A DNA stretch of 44,928 nucleotides. Origin: DASPKX01 sp035627835 (GTDB taxonomy: Bacteria > Verrucomicrobiota > Verrucomicrobiia > Limisphaerales > SXQI01). The stretch is taken from contig DASPKX010000093.1 of the NCBI GenBank assembly GCA_035627835.1, positions 1 to 44,928 of the forward strand, given 5' to 3'. How positions within the stretch are numbered: position 1 is the first letter of the stretch; each line of letters opens with the position of its first letter. The notes under the pieces were generated by a model. It was not told the DNA's origin. It worked only from the letters and a program-made list of their open reading frames with translations, and did not search any database. Of this stretch, positions 7,813-16,714 are shown piece after piece. A program made the position numbers and the translations under genes.

Positions 7813-8934
7813 TCAACTTAGCGCTGCGGGTCGGTTTAACGAGCGCCCACTCGCCCGGACAGTTTGAACAACTGCGGCGATGTTTTCCAGACGCCCTTCC
7901 GGTGGCACTCCATGACCTAGATTAAAAATGTAACCCGGTCGGCCTTCCATCACCTGCAAAAGCTGCCTGGTCTGCGCGGAAATCTCCTCCGCTGAGAGGC
8001 TAATGAGCGACTCTGGCGGCAGATTTCCTTGCAGGGCAATATTGTCAGGCACCAGGGCGCGGGCGCTGCTCAGCGTCATTTCGTGGTCGATGCCCAGGAC
8101 GTTGGCTCCCAGCGCGTTCAGGGTAGCCCAATCGCGGCCGCCACGCGCGAAGACAATAACCGGAGCCTGAGGCCGAACCTCTTGAACAATTTGCTCAATC
8201 CAGCGGCCGGAAGCCTCCGCGTACAGCTCCGTGGGCAGCTCCCCTGCGTTGCTGTCGAAGATCTGCACGGCATCCGCGCCAGCGGCAATTTGCATCCGCA
8301 GAAACTGCGCGACGGCGCCAGTCAGCTTGGACATCAGCCTCCCGAACAGCTCGGGATCTTCCTTGAACAGCGCAAGAGCGCGATGCTCGTTGCTCGAACT
8401 GCCACCCTCGATCATGTAGTTGGCGAGTGTCCAAGGGGCGCCGGCGAAGCCGAGTAGCGCACGAGTCGGGCCCAAGGCTGCTCGAATTTGACGCAACGCG
8501 GCAAAAACGTACGCTAGCCTTTCCGCTACAGCGGTCGCATCCAGTCGGTCAATATCAGCCCGGCACGAGACTCGGAAATCCATCTCGACACCACCCGTTT
8601 CCCGGAAATGATAGCCCTGCCCCAACGCCTCTGGAATGACGAGGATATCGCTGAAGAGAATCGCGGCATCAAAATCGAACCGCCGAATCGGTTGCAAGGT
8701 GACTTCGGTCGCCAAATCGGGAGTGCGGACCAAATCGAGGAATGTGTAACGCTCCTTCAGAGCGCGGTATTCAGGAAGCACCCGGCCTGCCTGGCGCATC
8801 ATCCATACGGGCGGAACATCCACAGTCTCACAGTGGCAGGCCCGCAGCATCCGTTCCCGGTGGGTAAAGGTTCGGTGAGCCACGTCAGCGTCAGCGGATT
8901 GGATATTGAGTTTCGGGGCAGCAGCTCCGGTCAT
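7813..8934 (-). CDS. hemE: uroporphyrinogen decarboxylase
   Basis: This enzyme of about 373 residues converts uroporphyrinogen III to coproporphyrinogen III. Conserved motifs are PPVWMMRQAGRVLPEYR near the N-terminus, DFDAAILFSDILVIPEALG with the catalytic Asp, GFAGAPWTLANYMIEGG, and the C-terminal NLGHGVPPEG. The frame also has a TTG at 8943. The ATG at 8932-8934 is preferred, with a GGGGCAG stretch just upstream. The first 25 or so residues are a non-conserved extension relative to the usual family start. It is the first gene of the heme operon, so the promoter should lie in the 8935-9117 gap, although no clear consensus is visible there. Confidence 0.95.
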   Translation of the reverse strand: MTGAAAPKLNIQSADADVAHRTFTHRERMLRACHCETVDVPPVWMMRQAGRVLPEYRALKERYTFLDLVRTPDLATEVTLQPIRRFDFDAAILFSDILVIPEALGQGYHFRETGGVEMDFRVSCRADIDRLDATAVAERLAYVFAALRQIRAALGPTRALLGFAGAPWTLANYMIEGGSSSNEHRALALFKEDPELFGRLMSKLTGAVAQFLRMQIAAGADAVQIFDSNAGELPTELYAEASGRWIEQIVQEVRPQAPVIVFARGGRDWATLNALGANVLGIDHEMTLSSARALVPDNIALQGNLPPESLISLSAEEISAQTRQLLQVMEGRPGYIFNLGHGVPPEGRLENIAAVVQTVRASGRSLNRPAALS

Positions 8935-9117
8935 CTGCCCCAACTTGCTTCACCAGCCGCGCGCAAGCCAACCAAAACTTGCGTTCAACTTAGCCAAATC
9001 CGCCAATCCCAAGGCGCGCCTGCGCCGCGCCGTGGCCAAAGGCCCCACCAGACGCAAAATGATAGACGCTGATTTGAGGCTTCCCTTACAGTTGGTGAGA
9101 GCTGCTAAGCTCAGACT

Positions 9118-9867
9118 ATGGACCGTGTTTTAACCAGCGCCCGGGAGCGCTTCCTGATGCCCGAAGTGGCCGCGCGCGACGATTTTATCCGCGAAGAGGC
9201 AAAAAAGATCCCCGCAGGGAGCTGGGTGCTGGATGTCGGCGCGGGCTCCAGCAAATACCGGCAATTCTTTACCCACTGCCGGTATGAGACGCAGGACTTC
9301 TGCCAATACGAAGGCCCCACCGTCAAATACCTCGAGCCAATCACGTACGTGTGTGATGCGGTGGCCATTCCGCTGCCGAGCAACTCTATAGACGCGATTC
9401 TCTGCACGGAAGTTTTTGAGCATCTGGTGGACCCAATTCCGGTGTTGAAGGAGATGGCGAGGCTTCTAAAACCCGGAGGGAGGCTCCTTCTAACTGCCCC
9501 AGCCCTTTCCTACACACACATGGAGCCTTATCATTTCTACGCCGGCTTCACGCGGTACTGGCACCGGCATTGGCTCCCTTTAGCTGGGCTGAAGGAAGTA
9601 TCCCTTTTATCTTCCGGCGGGCCTGCAAGAGCATGCGTCATTTTCGCGCAGGCCTTTTTGCACGAGTGGCGAATAAAAGAATCCGAGCTTTCGGGCCTCA
9701 GGCGGCTACGCTCCAAGCTGATCCGCGCGCCCTTGCACAAGTTTGCCACTGGCCCCCTTCCCCGTGTGCTCAGCGGTTTCGACCATTGGCTTGGGTCTGA
9801 ACGCGTTTGTATTAATCACTTTGTCGTCGCAGAAAAGCTTCCCTCAGCGGCTGGTGGAGGACAGTAG
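9118..9867 (+). CDS. class I SAM-dependent methyltransferase
   Basis: This is a 249-residue methyltransferase. The SAM-binding motif I is VLDVGAGSSKYRQF (near residue 37). Motif II appears as CDAVAIPLPSNSIDAILCTEVFEHL, and a later motif is LLKPGGRLLLTAP. The 'EVFEHLVDP' signature is characteristic of Methyltransf_11 members, which often modify sugars or lipids in surface polysaccharide loci. The ATG at 9118 is the first usable start after the heme operon, which is divergent. Its 3' end overlaps the opposing glycosyltransferase gene by 52 bp. The location at the edge of a polysaccharide locus suggests glycan methylation, but the substrate is unknown. Confidence 0.85.
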   Translation: MDRVLTSARERFLMPEVAARDDFIREEAKKIPAGSWVLDVGAGSSKYRQFFTHCRYETQDFCQYEGPTVKYLEPITYVCDAVAIPLPSNSIDAILCTEVFEHLVDPIPVLKEMARLLKPGGRLLLTAPALSYTHMEPYHFYAGFTRYWHRHWLPLAGLKEVSLLSSGGPARACVIFAQAFLHEWRIKESELSGLRRLRSKLIRAPLHKFATGPLPRVLSGFDHWLGSERVCINHFVVAEKLPSAAGGGQ

Positions 9868-10997
9868 AAGAACCGGCGGCTTTGCGTCCGCGTCAAGGCT
9901 CCAATCGGCATGTGATCTAGAATGCTGGCCGAGCGCGGAGCGAAGGTTCCTGTAGAAATTCTCGGTTTCTCGCAGGTCTCCGCAATAAACTCGGAAAAGC
10001 GCCGGTCGTAGGCCCCTCCCGCATGCTCTCGAGCAAGGGATTGTGCTTTCTGCCGCACGCCAGCCAAGGTGTCTGGAGGAAGCTTCGCTAATGAACCGAT
10101 GGTCCGAACCAGTTCCTCCCACGCTTCGGTTTCGTAGAGTAAACCGTGGAAAAGTCGGGCTGCGTAAGAGTCCCCTCCGCTGTTGATGCGAGGGAACAAA
10201 GGAAGCACCCCCGCGCTTAACGCCTCAAGGAGGGAGATCGGCAACCCTTCATAGTCGCTGGTGAAGAGGATGAAATCCCACGAAGCGAGGATTCGCCAAT
10301 AATCATCACCGGAGCGAAGCCCATGGAAGGAGGCGTTGTGGCCATGCAACGCGCTCTTTAACCAAGACATTTCCGGCCCTTCCCCAAGGAATTCAAGCGT
10401 CGCAGGTATACCGGTGCCCGCCAGGGCGGCAGCGAACCTCGGGATCCGATCCACACGCTTTTGCTCCCTAACTATCCTCCCGATGAATCCAATCTTTATT
10501 GGGCGGTTGAGGATCGGAAGTTGGCACAACGGAAAGGCGCTTGATATCGGCAACGGCAAGACGGTCGTGCGGCCCTCAACTTCCGGAAGGTGAGCGAGGG
10601 CACAATCCAGCAGTGGCTGGCTAACCGCTGCGATTCCATCGTACAGATGGTGAGAATGCCTTAACTCCTGTTCGAGGTTTGGATAGGCGGAATGCAGCAA
10701 GGCGATTCGCCTCGAGCATCGGTCCAGGTCTGCCGCCATGTGCACCCCCCAACCATTATGGTAAAACGCCACTTCAGTCGGTTCATGCGCCGAAGCAAAC
10801 CTTCGTCGTAGCCCGTGAATGCTGTTGGCGCCAGTTAACGATAATCCCGTAATCCGCGAATCCTGAGCAGCTTCGAAGAAAATGCAAAATCGCGAATCGA
10901 TTCCAAATTGTTCGTCGTGTCGATAGTGGCGGCGTAATATCGATTGAACCCCGCCCAGCGACTGGTAGTAGGTAAAAAGATGGGTCAATTTGATCAT
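9816..10997 (-). CDS. glycosyltransferase family 4-type protein
   Basis: This is a 393-residue GT-B fold glycosyltransferase. The N-terminal acceptor domain begins with FTYYQSLGGVQSILRRH, a classic 'GG' loop. The donor domain contains IKIGFIGRIVREQKRVD (around residue 190) and the nucleotide-sugar motif SDYEGLPISLLEALSAGVLPLF, where the E-x7-E pair lies. This fits family GT4, which transfers sugars with retention of configuration. The last 45 or so residues after the helical end are proline/serine-rich and not conserved, and they include the 52-bp overlap with the opposing methyltransferase gene. The gene is divergent from the polymerase gene at 11090. The sugar is unknown. Confidence 0.88.
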   Translation of the reverse strand: MIKLTHLFTYYQSLGGVQSILRRHYRHDEQFGIDSRFCIFFEAAQDSRITGLSLTGANSIHGLRRRFASAHEPTEVAFYHNGWGVHMAADLDRCSRRIALLHSAYPNLEQELRHSHHLYDGIAAVSQPLLDCALAHLPEVEGRTTVLPLPISSAFPLCQLPILNRPIKIGFIGRIVREQKRVDRIPRFAAALAGTGIPATLEFLGEGPEMSWLKSALHGHNASFHGLRSGDDYWRILASWDFILFTSDYEGLPISLLEALSAGVLPLFPRINSGGDSYAARLFHGLLYETEAWEELVRTIGSLAKLPPDTLAGVRQKAQSLAREHAGGAYDRRFSEFIAETCEKPRISTGTFAPRSASILDHMPIGALTRTQSRRFFYCPPPAAEGSFSATTK

Positions 10998-11089
10998 CGC
11001 TCTTGAGCGGCGGCATGATGCGCGCTGTCACTTTTCTCTGGAGTTCACAAACCGTTGATGCACTATGATGAACCTGAAACTAGTCAGTC

Positions 11090-12676
11090 ATGTCCAGCGC
11101 ATTTGATAGTCACGACGCGTTGCAGAAATTCGTAGCCCTGATCGGGCTGTTTCTGAGCGCCATTCTCTTGGGAATCTTCCTCGCGACAGATTCCATTGGT
11201 GTTTTGTACATGGGCATGGGTTTGGGGTGGCTTTTCCTGCTGCCTTATCATGCGAAGCTTGCGGTCTTTCTAGGAATTAGCACTTTTAGCTCAGCTCTCA
11301 TCATTCCGTACGTTCCGGGACGGCCCTACGTGTGGGAGTTCGGGGCAATGCTCGCTTGGACCGGCCTCCTGCTGACGATTGCACTTCGCCAGTACTCTAA
11401 GGATGTCGGTGAGACCCTTCGTGCCCAAAAGTGGTTGTTCTTTGGGTTAATCGGTTACTGTCTCAACCTGTTGTTCATCATGAAGATGAGGGGTGTCGGT
11501 TTTCGGGTTCTTGGGGCGGATAGCATGGGTGGCCGCTTTTACCTGCAGCAGCTTATCTGCGCGATCTTCCCGCTGATCTTCGCTTTTGTGCCCTTGACGG
11601 AAAAGGCCCTCACGCGAATGCTCACCCTTCAATTCCTGCTTTCAACCACCTACTTAGTTTCGGACTTCATCTTCTCCGTGGCGCCTCAGAGTTTGTACTT
11701 TCTCCTCGGTTTCTTTGAGTTACCGGGCGACGCGCTCACTTTTGAGATGCAGGCCATGAACCTGGGCCTCCGGCGCTTGCAATCCTGGTACGTCATTGGG
11801 ATCAGCATGTTTTTCCTGTTGTTAACGCGAGTGAAGATGTCCGACTTCCTTACGGGACGGGGCGTCTTCTTGATCCCGCTCGGGTTGGCCCCGTTGGCCA
11901 TTGGATTGCTTGGCGGGCATCGCATGCTTCTGGTCCATGCGGGGCTGACCTGCTTGTTTCTCGGGTGGGGTCAGCGATTCTTTGTGCCTCGGAACCTTGT
12001 CCCACTTGGAGCCACCGCGGCGCTGATATTGGCAATCGCCTACACGAATGTTGAGCGCCTGCCGATTGCTGCGCAGCGCACCCTCTCTGCTCTACCAGGC
12101 ATTGAGGTGAACCGTCTAGCGTTTGAGGATGGTTACGGAACTTTGGAGACCCGTAAGCTGCTTCGCCAGATAGGGTGGGAAATGGCCCCTCAATACTACT
12201 GGGTTGGACGCGGATTTGCGCAAAGTGTGGATTTCTCACATCATTGGGATTCCACCTCTATTGTGGCGCATGTCAACCAGGGCCGCTTCTACAACGGCTT
12301 TATCGGGCTCCTGGTGAACACCGGACTCCCTGGAACCTTCTTTTTGTGCTTATTTCTCTTGGGCGGCACTTTCGTTGCCTTCAAAATATTGCAGTTTACA
12401 CGCCGACACGGAGCCAACGACGTTTTCTCCAGGGCTGCGGGCCTGGTGGCTTCAATTTGGTGCGCCATGACCATTGAATTTTTGTTCGTTCATGGAGATA
12501 GCGAATACGCTCTAAAGAGCTTCGGGTTGATGGCGGGTGTTCTCATCGGGTTTGAGCGCTTGCTTCGCGTCAGATCTGCTGCTTTAGCGGACGCTGCAAC
12601 GGTCGAGCAAGAAGCTCCTCGCGAGACGGAAGAGGTGACTCCGCCACCGCGCGCCATCGTTCCGGTTGGTTTCTAG
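11090..12676 (+). CDS. O-antigen polymerase/ligase-like polytopic membrane protein
   Basis: This 528-residue protein has about 10-12 predicted membrane helices and a large hydrophilic loop between about residues 320 and 395 that includes WVGRGFAQSVDFSHHWDSTS and HVNQGRFYNGFIGLLVNTGLPG. A large periplasmic loop followed by an 'HN..l..l...GlpG' type segment is typical of the Wzy/WaaL/O-antigen ligase superfamily. The C-terminal 45 residues are hydrophilic and acidic. Position next to a flippase and glycosyltransferases supports a role in surface polysaccharide polymerisation or ligation. The sequence cannot separate polymerase from ligase. Confidence 0.8.
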   Translation: MSSAFDSHDALQKFVALIGLFLSAILLGIFLATDSIGVLYMGMGLGWLFLLPYHAKLAVFLGISTFSSALIIPYVPGRPYVWEFGAMLAWTGLLLTIALRQYSKDVGETLRAQKWLFFGLIGYCLNLLFIMKMRGVGFRVLGADSMGGRFYLQQLICAIFPLIFAFVPLTEKALTRMLTLQFLLSTTYLVSDFIFSVAPQSLYFLLGFFELPGDALTFEMQAMNLGLRRLQSWYVIGISMFFLLLTRVKMSDFLTGRGVFLIPLGLAPLAIGLLGGHRMLLVHAGLTCLFLGWGQRFFVPRNLVPLGATAALILAIAYTNVERLPIAAQRTLSALPGIEVNRLAFEDGYGTLETRKLLRQIGWEMAPQYYWVGRGFAQSVDFSHHWDSTSIVAHVNQGRFYNGFIGLLVNTGLPGTFFLCLFLLGGTFVAFKILQFTRRHGANDVFSRAAGLVASIWCAMTIEFLFVHGDSEYALKSFGLMAGVLIGFERLLRVRSAALADAATVEQEAPRETEEVTPPPRAIVPVGF

Positions 12677-12761
12677 TCGAGCAGATCGCCGCGCCTGAGA
12701 CTCTGCTGCGTGACATAAACCTCTTGCACGTGCGAGCATCGGGCTTGCACAGTCCTTCACA

Positions 12762-14003
12762 GTGAACCGGCTGCTCCCCGTAATCTTGGGTCAGTTGAGC
12801 ACTTTGCTGATTGGACTTATCAGTGTAAAGCTGCTCTCGGCTTTGGTTCCACCGACGGTCAACGGCGCCTATAGCCTCTTTTTAAGCTTCGCTCAGATTG
12901 GCGTGTTGATAACCCACGCCGGGGTCATTAACCATTCAAGCCGTTTCTGGCACCGGGAGCGACATCGCCCGGAAGCTTACGCGGCGTTTTTGTGGCGGGA
13001 AAGTTGGCTCCGAGCGCCCCTGCTGCTTTGTGTGCTGGCGGGCGCCACGATTTGTTACAGCCTGAAGACGGCTGACCACGCATTCTTGCTCGGAGCGCCC
13101 ATGATGGCAGCCGGAGCTTTCGCACTCGCAATCACGGAAATCGTCGCCCTTGGCGAAAACGCCCGCGAGCACCATTGGAACGTTCTGAAGCTTCGGCTGG
13201 GCGCCAGCATTTTAAGAACCTTTGCCCCACTTGCAGCGGTGCTGCTGTTTGCGCCCTCGTTTAGCGCTTTGATAGGGGCCTTCGGTGTGCAAAGTGTGGT
13301 TGCTGTTGTGGCGTGCGGTTTCTTTTGGCGACGCTCCTCACTCCCTGCAGACCAGCAGACTCACGATTGGAAGAAGGAGTTGAACGAATACGGGCGTCCA
13401 TTCCTTTTCCTCGGAATAGGCAGCTGGCTGCTGAGTTATTCAGACCGTTGGGCTTTATCAATCTCCCATACAAACGCGACCGTGGGCCTGTTTGCATTAG
13501 CTTCAAACTTGGCGGCGGTGCCCGCGACCTTCGTTCTCTCACTGCTTATGCAGTGGAGATTTCCGCATATCTTCCGAGCGAGCGACTCAGCAAAGACAAA
13601 GTCTCATTGGGAGGGAATTGCGCGTTCTTGCGACCAAACAACGATACAGTTCTTGCTCTTGAGCGTCGCGGCCGTCGGAGCGCTTCACCTTATGGGGCCC
13701 CATCTCGTCGGCTGGCTTGTCGGTGAGCGTTATGAGCCTTCAATGGGTTTGTTGTTGGCTGCTGGCTTCAGCACGATTTCCGCCCAGGTTTGCCAGTTTC
13801 AGTATTTGCTCTTGCAGGGCCAACGCAAGAGCCGGGAAATGGTCTGGGTCATGGCCGCCCTTGCTTTTACAAAATCTATTGGAGCCTGCGTCGCTGCCTC
13901 ATTTTCCTTGGAGGCGTTCAAATGGTGGCTAATTGCCTCCCCATTCGTCCTGCTCGCCGTCGGCCGGCAGTTAATCCGCAAGGCCGCGTTCAAAGGTTTG
14001 TGA
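12762..14003 (+). CDS. polysaccharide flippase-like membrane protein (Wzx/PST, MATE-like)
   Basis: This 413-residue protein has about twelve hydrophobic helices. The N-terminus LPVILGQLSTLLIGLISVKLLS and the following PPTVNGAYSLFLSFAQIGVL are characteristic of oligosaccharide flippases of the MOP superfamily. A central segment, SYSDRWALSISHTNATVGLFALASNLA, is the usual 'D+w.l....g....g.Ya.a..l' signature of this group. Translation probably starts at the GTG at 12762, because no better start lies in the frame; GTG is common here. It is followed 6 bp later by the CgeB-like gene. Its expected job is to move lipid-linked glycan units across the inner membrane. Confidence 0.82.
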   Translation: MNRLLPVILGQLSTLLIGLISVKLLSALVPPTVNGAYSLFLSFAQIGVLITHAGVINHSSRFWHRERHRPEAYAAFLWRESWLRAPLLLCVLAGATICYSLKTADHAFLLGAPMMAAGAFALAITEIVALGENAREHHWNVLKLRLGASILRTFAPLAAVLLFAPSFSALIGAFGVQSVVAVVACGFFWRRSSLPADQQTHDWKKELNEYGRPFLFLGIGSWLLSYSDRWALSISHTNATVGLFALASNLAAVPATFVLSLLMQWRFPHIFRASDSAKTKSHWEGIARSCDQTTIQFLLLSVAAVGALHLMGPHLVGWLVGERYEPSMGLLLAAGFSTISAQVCQFQYLLLQGQRKSREMVWVMAALAFTKSIGACVAASFSLEAFKWWLIASPFVLLAVGRQLIRKAAFKGL

Positions 14004-14009
14004 GGGGAC

Positions 14010-15125
14010 ATGAAACTCCGCCGTATCTTCTGCCTGGTTCCTGACTGCCATAGCAGCTCTGGCCACTACAATACCCTCTGGAGAAATCACTTTGAACTGG
14101 GCGTTGCCGGGGTCGTGGAAAGGGTGGTCTTCCCAGTTGGTCTCCACTTCGACTGGGCACGGAGCGATTTTCCCCAACTTTCTGAGAACCTTGTTTCCCG
14201 AGCACGGGCCGAGCAGAGCGAGAAGTTGCGCGCGCAAATCTTTGCCGCGCACAGCGAGCACGGGCTGGATGCCGTTTTATCCTACTGCTACGGCCGCGAT
14301 GTGGAGCAAGGCCTCGTGACCGAGTGCATTTCCCGAGGCATTCCCTGGATCAATTTTTTCTGTGATAGCACACATCAATTCGAGCATGTGGAGACGATCG
14401 CGAGGGTGGCTTCCCTGAACTGGTTTCCAGAGCATGCTGCGACGCGAACTTACCAGGCCCTTGGCCGGAAATTCGTATGTCTGCCATACGCGGTGAATCC
14501 TGATTTCATGCCGGATTGCACTACGGAAAGAGCGGAGCGGAGCGCCGCATTCATTGGTCTGCCTACCACAAACCGTGTGCAGCAGCTTGGCATTCTCCTT
14601 TGGCTTGGAATCCCACTCGAAATTCGCGGTCGCGGCTGGGATGCCAGGACCCAGTTTCATAACCCAGTCCCAAAGTGGCGTCGGCTTGCGCAGATTGCAA
14701 GGGCCGGAAATTTCGGCGAAAAACTGCTTCGCCGCGCCGTGTGGAAGCGGGTTGAGAGCGCCTTTCGAGGCCCTTTGCCTGACGCCGAATTGCAGTCTTA
14801 CCTTCGCAAAACCCGGGTGTTGCTTGGGTTAAACCAAGGAAGAGACAGGTCGGGGGTTTACGAAAGCTACCTGAAGTTCAGGGATATCGAATTCCCAGGA
14901 TACGGCTGTTGTTATGTTACCCAAGCCAACGCGGACACCACGCGGCTTTTTGCCCGGGACGAGGAAATCGTGCTCTATGACGGAATATGGGATGCTCATA
15001 AAAAGATAGACCTGTTGCTTAGGAACCCGGACCGCGCGAAGGAAATTGGCAAAAGAGCGCGCCAGCGCGTCCTAAGGGAGCACACTTGGCAGCGCCGCAT
15101 CGCACAGTTGGCCGAAGCTTTATAA
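14010..15125 (+). CDS. CgeB-family glycosyltransferase-like protein
   Basis: This is a 371-residue protein. The segment AVLSYCYGRDVEQGLVTECISRGIPWINFFCDSTHQFEHV (around residues 90-130) and the later LPYAVNPDF are characteristic of CgeB-type GT-B proteins. The C-terminal 'Glyco_trans_1_2' domain includes YESYLKFRDIEFPGYGCCYVT and ends with RARQRVLREHTWQRRI. These proteins are predicted glycosyltransferases acting on surface or spore polysaccharide. The gene lies 6 bp after the flippase gene and 1 bp before the next glycosyltransferase gene, so these three are very likely one transcript. Confidence 0.82.
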   Translation: MKLRRIFCLVPDCHSSSGHYNTLWRNHFELGVAGVVERVVFPVGLHFDWARSDFPQLSENLVSRARAEQSEKLRAQIFAAHSEHGLDAVLSYCYGRDVEQGLVTECISRGIPWINFFCDSTHQFEHVETIARVASLNWFPEHAATRTYQALGRKFVCLPYAVNPDFMPDCTTERAERSAAFIGLPTTNRVQQLGILLWLGIPLEIRGRGWDARTQFHNPVPKWRRLAQIARAGNFGEKLLRRAVWKRVESAFRGPLPDAELQSYLRKTRVLLGLNQGRDRSGVYESYLKFRDIEFPGYGCCYVTQANADTTRLFARDEEIVLYDGIWDAHKKIDLLLRNPDRAKEIGKRARQRVLREHTWQRRIAQLAEAL

Positions 15126-15126
15126 C

Positions 15127-15969
15127 ATGCAACCCATTAGCATCGTGATCCGAACATTTAATTGTGCGGCTGTGCTGCAGGCGACACTCCGTGAGCTTCG
15201 CCTGCGGCCTGCAGACCAACTGATTGTCGTGGATTCCGGCTCGTCGGACGACACGGTAAAAGTGGCACAGCAGCACGGAGCCGAACTCCTGCGCATTCCC
15301 GCGGCTGAATTCACTTACGGGCGCTCTTTAAACCTCGGTTTTGACGCCGCGCGTCACGAGTGGATCCTTGCCCTAAGCTCGCATTCAGTTCCTTCGACCC
15401 CTGAGTTCTTGTCAATCTACGACTCCGCCATCAGTGGATTTCCCGCTGATGTGGCGGCCGCAGTCGGTCCAATCGTCTTAACGAAGGACGCGCGCTTGCA
15501 AGGAGGGATCACCTTTTTGCGAAGAGCCGATTTCCGACACGGCTTTCCCTTCCCGTCGGGGAACCCGAACGCCATTTACAGACGGTCGCTTTGGCAGGAA
15601 CACAAGTTTGATGAGGCTCTGCCCGGAGCCGAAGAGTGCGAGTGGTTCGTATGGGCCGTGAAGAAGGACTACCAGTTGGCTGCCGTTCACCGGGCCGCGG
15701 TCCGGTATGAGTCTCGCCGTTCGCTGCGCTCTTTCTACAAGAAAGGCCAAGTGGATTATCGTTGGCAAAGCCAGTATTTGGACGTCGGCGCTCCTTCTGC
15801 CTCCCGTCTTGGGTGGTATTTCTTGAAGCAGTGCGCCATGGCGGCCGCCGGACGCCTGCCTGCTCATCTGCCTCTCCGGAATGCCGCTCATGCTTTAGGG
15901 CAACTGGCAGAGCGCCGGAAGCTCGCTCGTTCCGGTCAGGTGCCGAAACCTGCAATCTTGCTCGATTAA
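15127..15969 (+). CDS. glycosyltransferase family 2 protein
   Basis: This 280-residue GT-A fold protein has the family opening ISIVIRTFNCAAVLQATL and the nucleotide-binding VVDSGSSDDT. A second conserved patch is FTYGRSLNLGFDAARHEWILALSSHSVP. At the position where the metal-binding D-x-D normally sits, this protein has Ser-Ser-His. Some GT2 subfamilies do have a 'LSAHC.P'-type variant there. The catalytic-base region is GAEECEWFVWAVKK, with acidic residues as expected. The C-terminal helices (about 205-260) resemble membrane-associating ends. It begins 1 bp after the CgeB-like gene and closes the polysaccharide cluster. Confidence 0.85.
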   Translation: MQPISIVIRTFNCAAVLQATLRELRLRPADQLIVVDSGSSDDTVKVAQQHGAELLRIPAAEFTYGRSLNLGFDAARHEWILALSSHSVPSTPEFLSIYDSAISGFPADVAAAVGPIVLTKDARLQGGITFLRRADFRHGFPFPSGNPNAIYRRSLWQEHKFDEALPGAEECEWFVWAVKKDYQLAAVHRAAVRYESRRSLRSFYKKGQVDYRWQSQYLDVGAPSASRLGWYFLKQCAMAAAGRLPAHLPLRNAAHALGQLAERRKLARSGQVPKPAILLD

Positions 15970-16027
15970 GCGTGTAAGGGTTAGGCCCTATTTACTGGGC
16001 TCGCCAGTTTTGGCCAATTCATGGGGC

Positions 16028-16663
16028 ATGGGATTGTTGAACCAGGTGGGCAAGGTAGCGGCATTGTTTTTGGCCCTGGCTGCTGCGGGGTGTGTTCAGA
16101 CTCGTGTCACAGAGCCGGCGCGCACTGGCGTCGAGCAATTACTCCTCACCAGCGCCACCGATAAAGCGCTCGGAACGGCGGATTTCTCCGTCTTTTCAGG
16201 ACGAAAGGTCTATGTGGAGGTCACCTATTTTGAGGCATATGAGGAACAGTATGCGCTCGGCGCCCTCCGGAATGCCCTCAGCCAATCCGGAGCTTTACTG
16301 GCGAAGGACGCGGACTCTGCCGACTTAATCCTCGAGCCACGCTCCGCTGCTCTTTCAACCGATAGTTCGAAAAGCCTCATCGGCTTGCCGGCCACGGGCC
16401 TCCCTCTGCCCCTGGCGGGGAGCGTGAACACACCTGAAGTCGCCCTGTTCAAATCAGAAAAGCAGTTCTCCATCGCTAAACTGGCTCTGTTCGCTTACGA
16501 CAAAACCAGCCGCGCCCATTTTAATTCACAAGGGCCTTTAATCGGGAAAGCTCATCATCATTACTACACCTTCCTCGGGTACTTTAAATACACATCCACA
16601 ACGCTGCCAGAGACCAAACAAAAGCCGTTCTGGAAGCGGGACAAGACCCGCAATCCAAAGTAA
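16028..16663 (+). CDS. predicted lipoprotein, DUF6655-like
   Basis: This protein of about 211 residues has a lipoprotein signal: a charged N-terminus, a hydrophobic core and a LAAAGC lipobox, so a lipid-anchored mature protein starting at Cys is expected. The mature part contains TDKALGTADFSVFSGRKVYVE, ALRNALSQSGALL and a ladder ending ADLILEPRSAALSTDS. This resembles the conserved exported family I recall as DUF6655; that name is from memory. A TTG six codons upstream (16010) is an alternative start. The ATG at 16028 leaves a normal-length signal peptide. The function is unknown; envelope assembly or stress roles are possible. Confidence 0.7.
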   Translation: MGLLNQVGKVAALFLALAAAGCVQTRVTEPARTGVEQLLLTSATDKALGTADFSVFSGRKVYVEVTYFEAYEEQYALGALRNALSQSGALLAKDADSADLILEPRSAALSTDSSKSLIGLPATGLPLPLAGSVNTPEVALFKSEKQFSIAKLALFAYDKTSRAHFNSQGPLIGKAHHHYYTFLGYFKYTSTTLPETKQKPFWKRDKTRNPK

Positions 16664-16714
16664 ATCCCGCCAGTGTTTGTTGGCGTGGCTGGCGCCCTCA
16701 TCTACACTTCGGCC

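Noticed and set aside
12677..12761. Sigma-54 promoter upstream of the flippase (TTGCACG...TTGCA)
   Set aside because: The two half-like elements are too far apart; the GG-to-GC spacing of 10 nt is not met.
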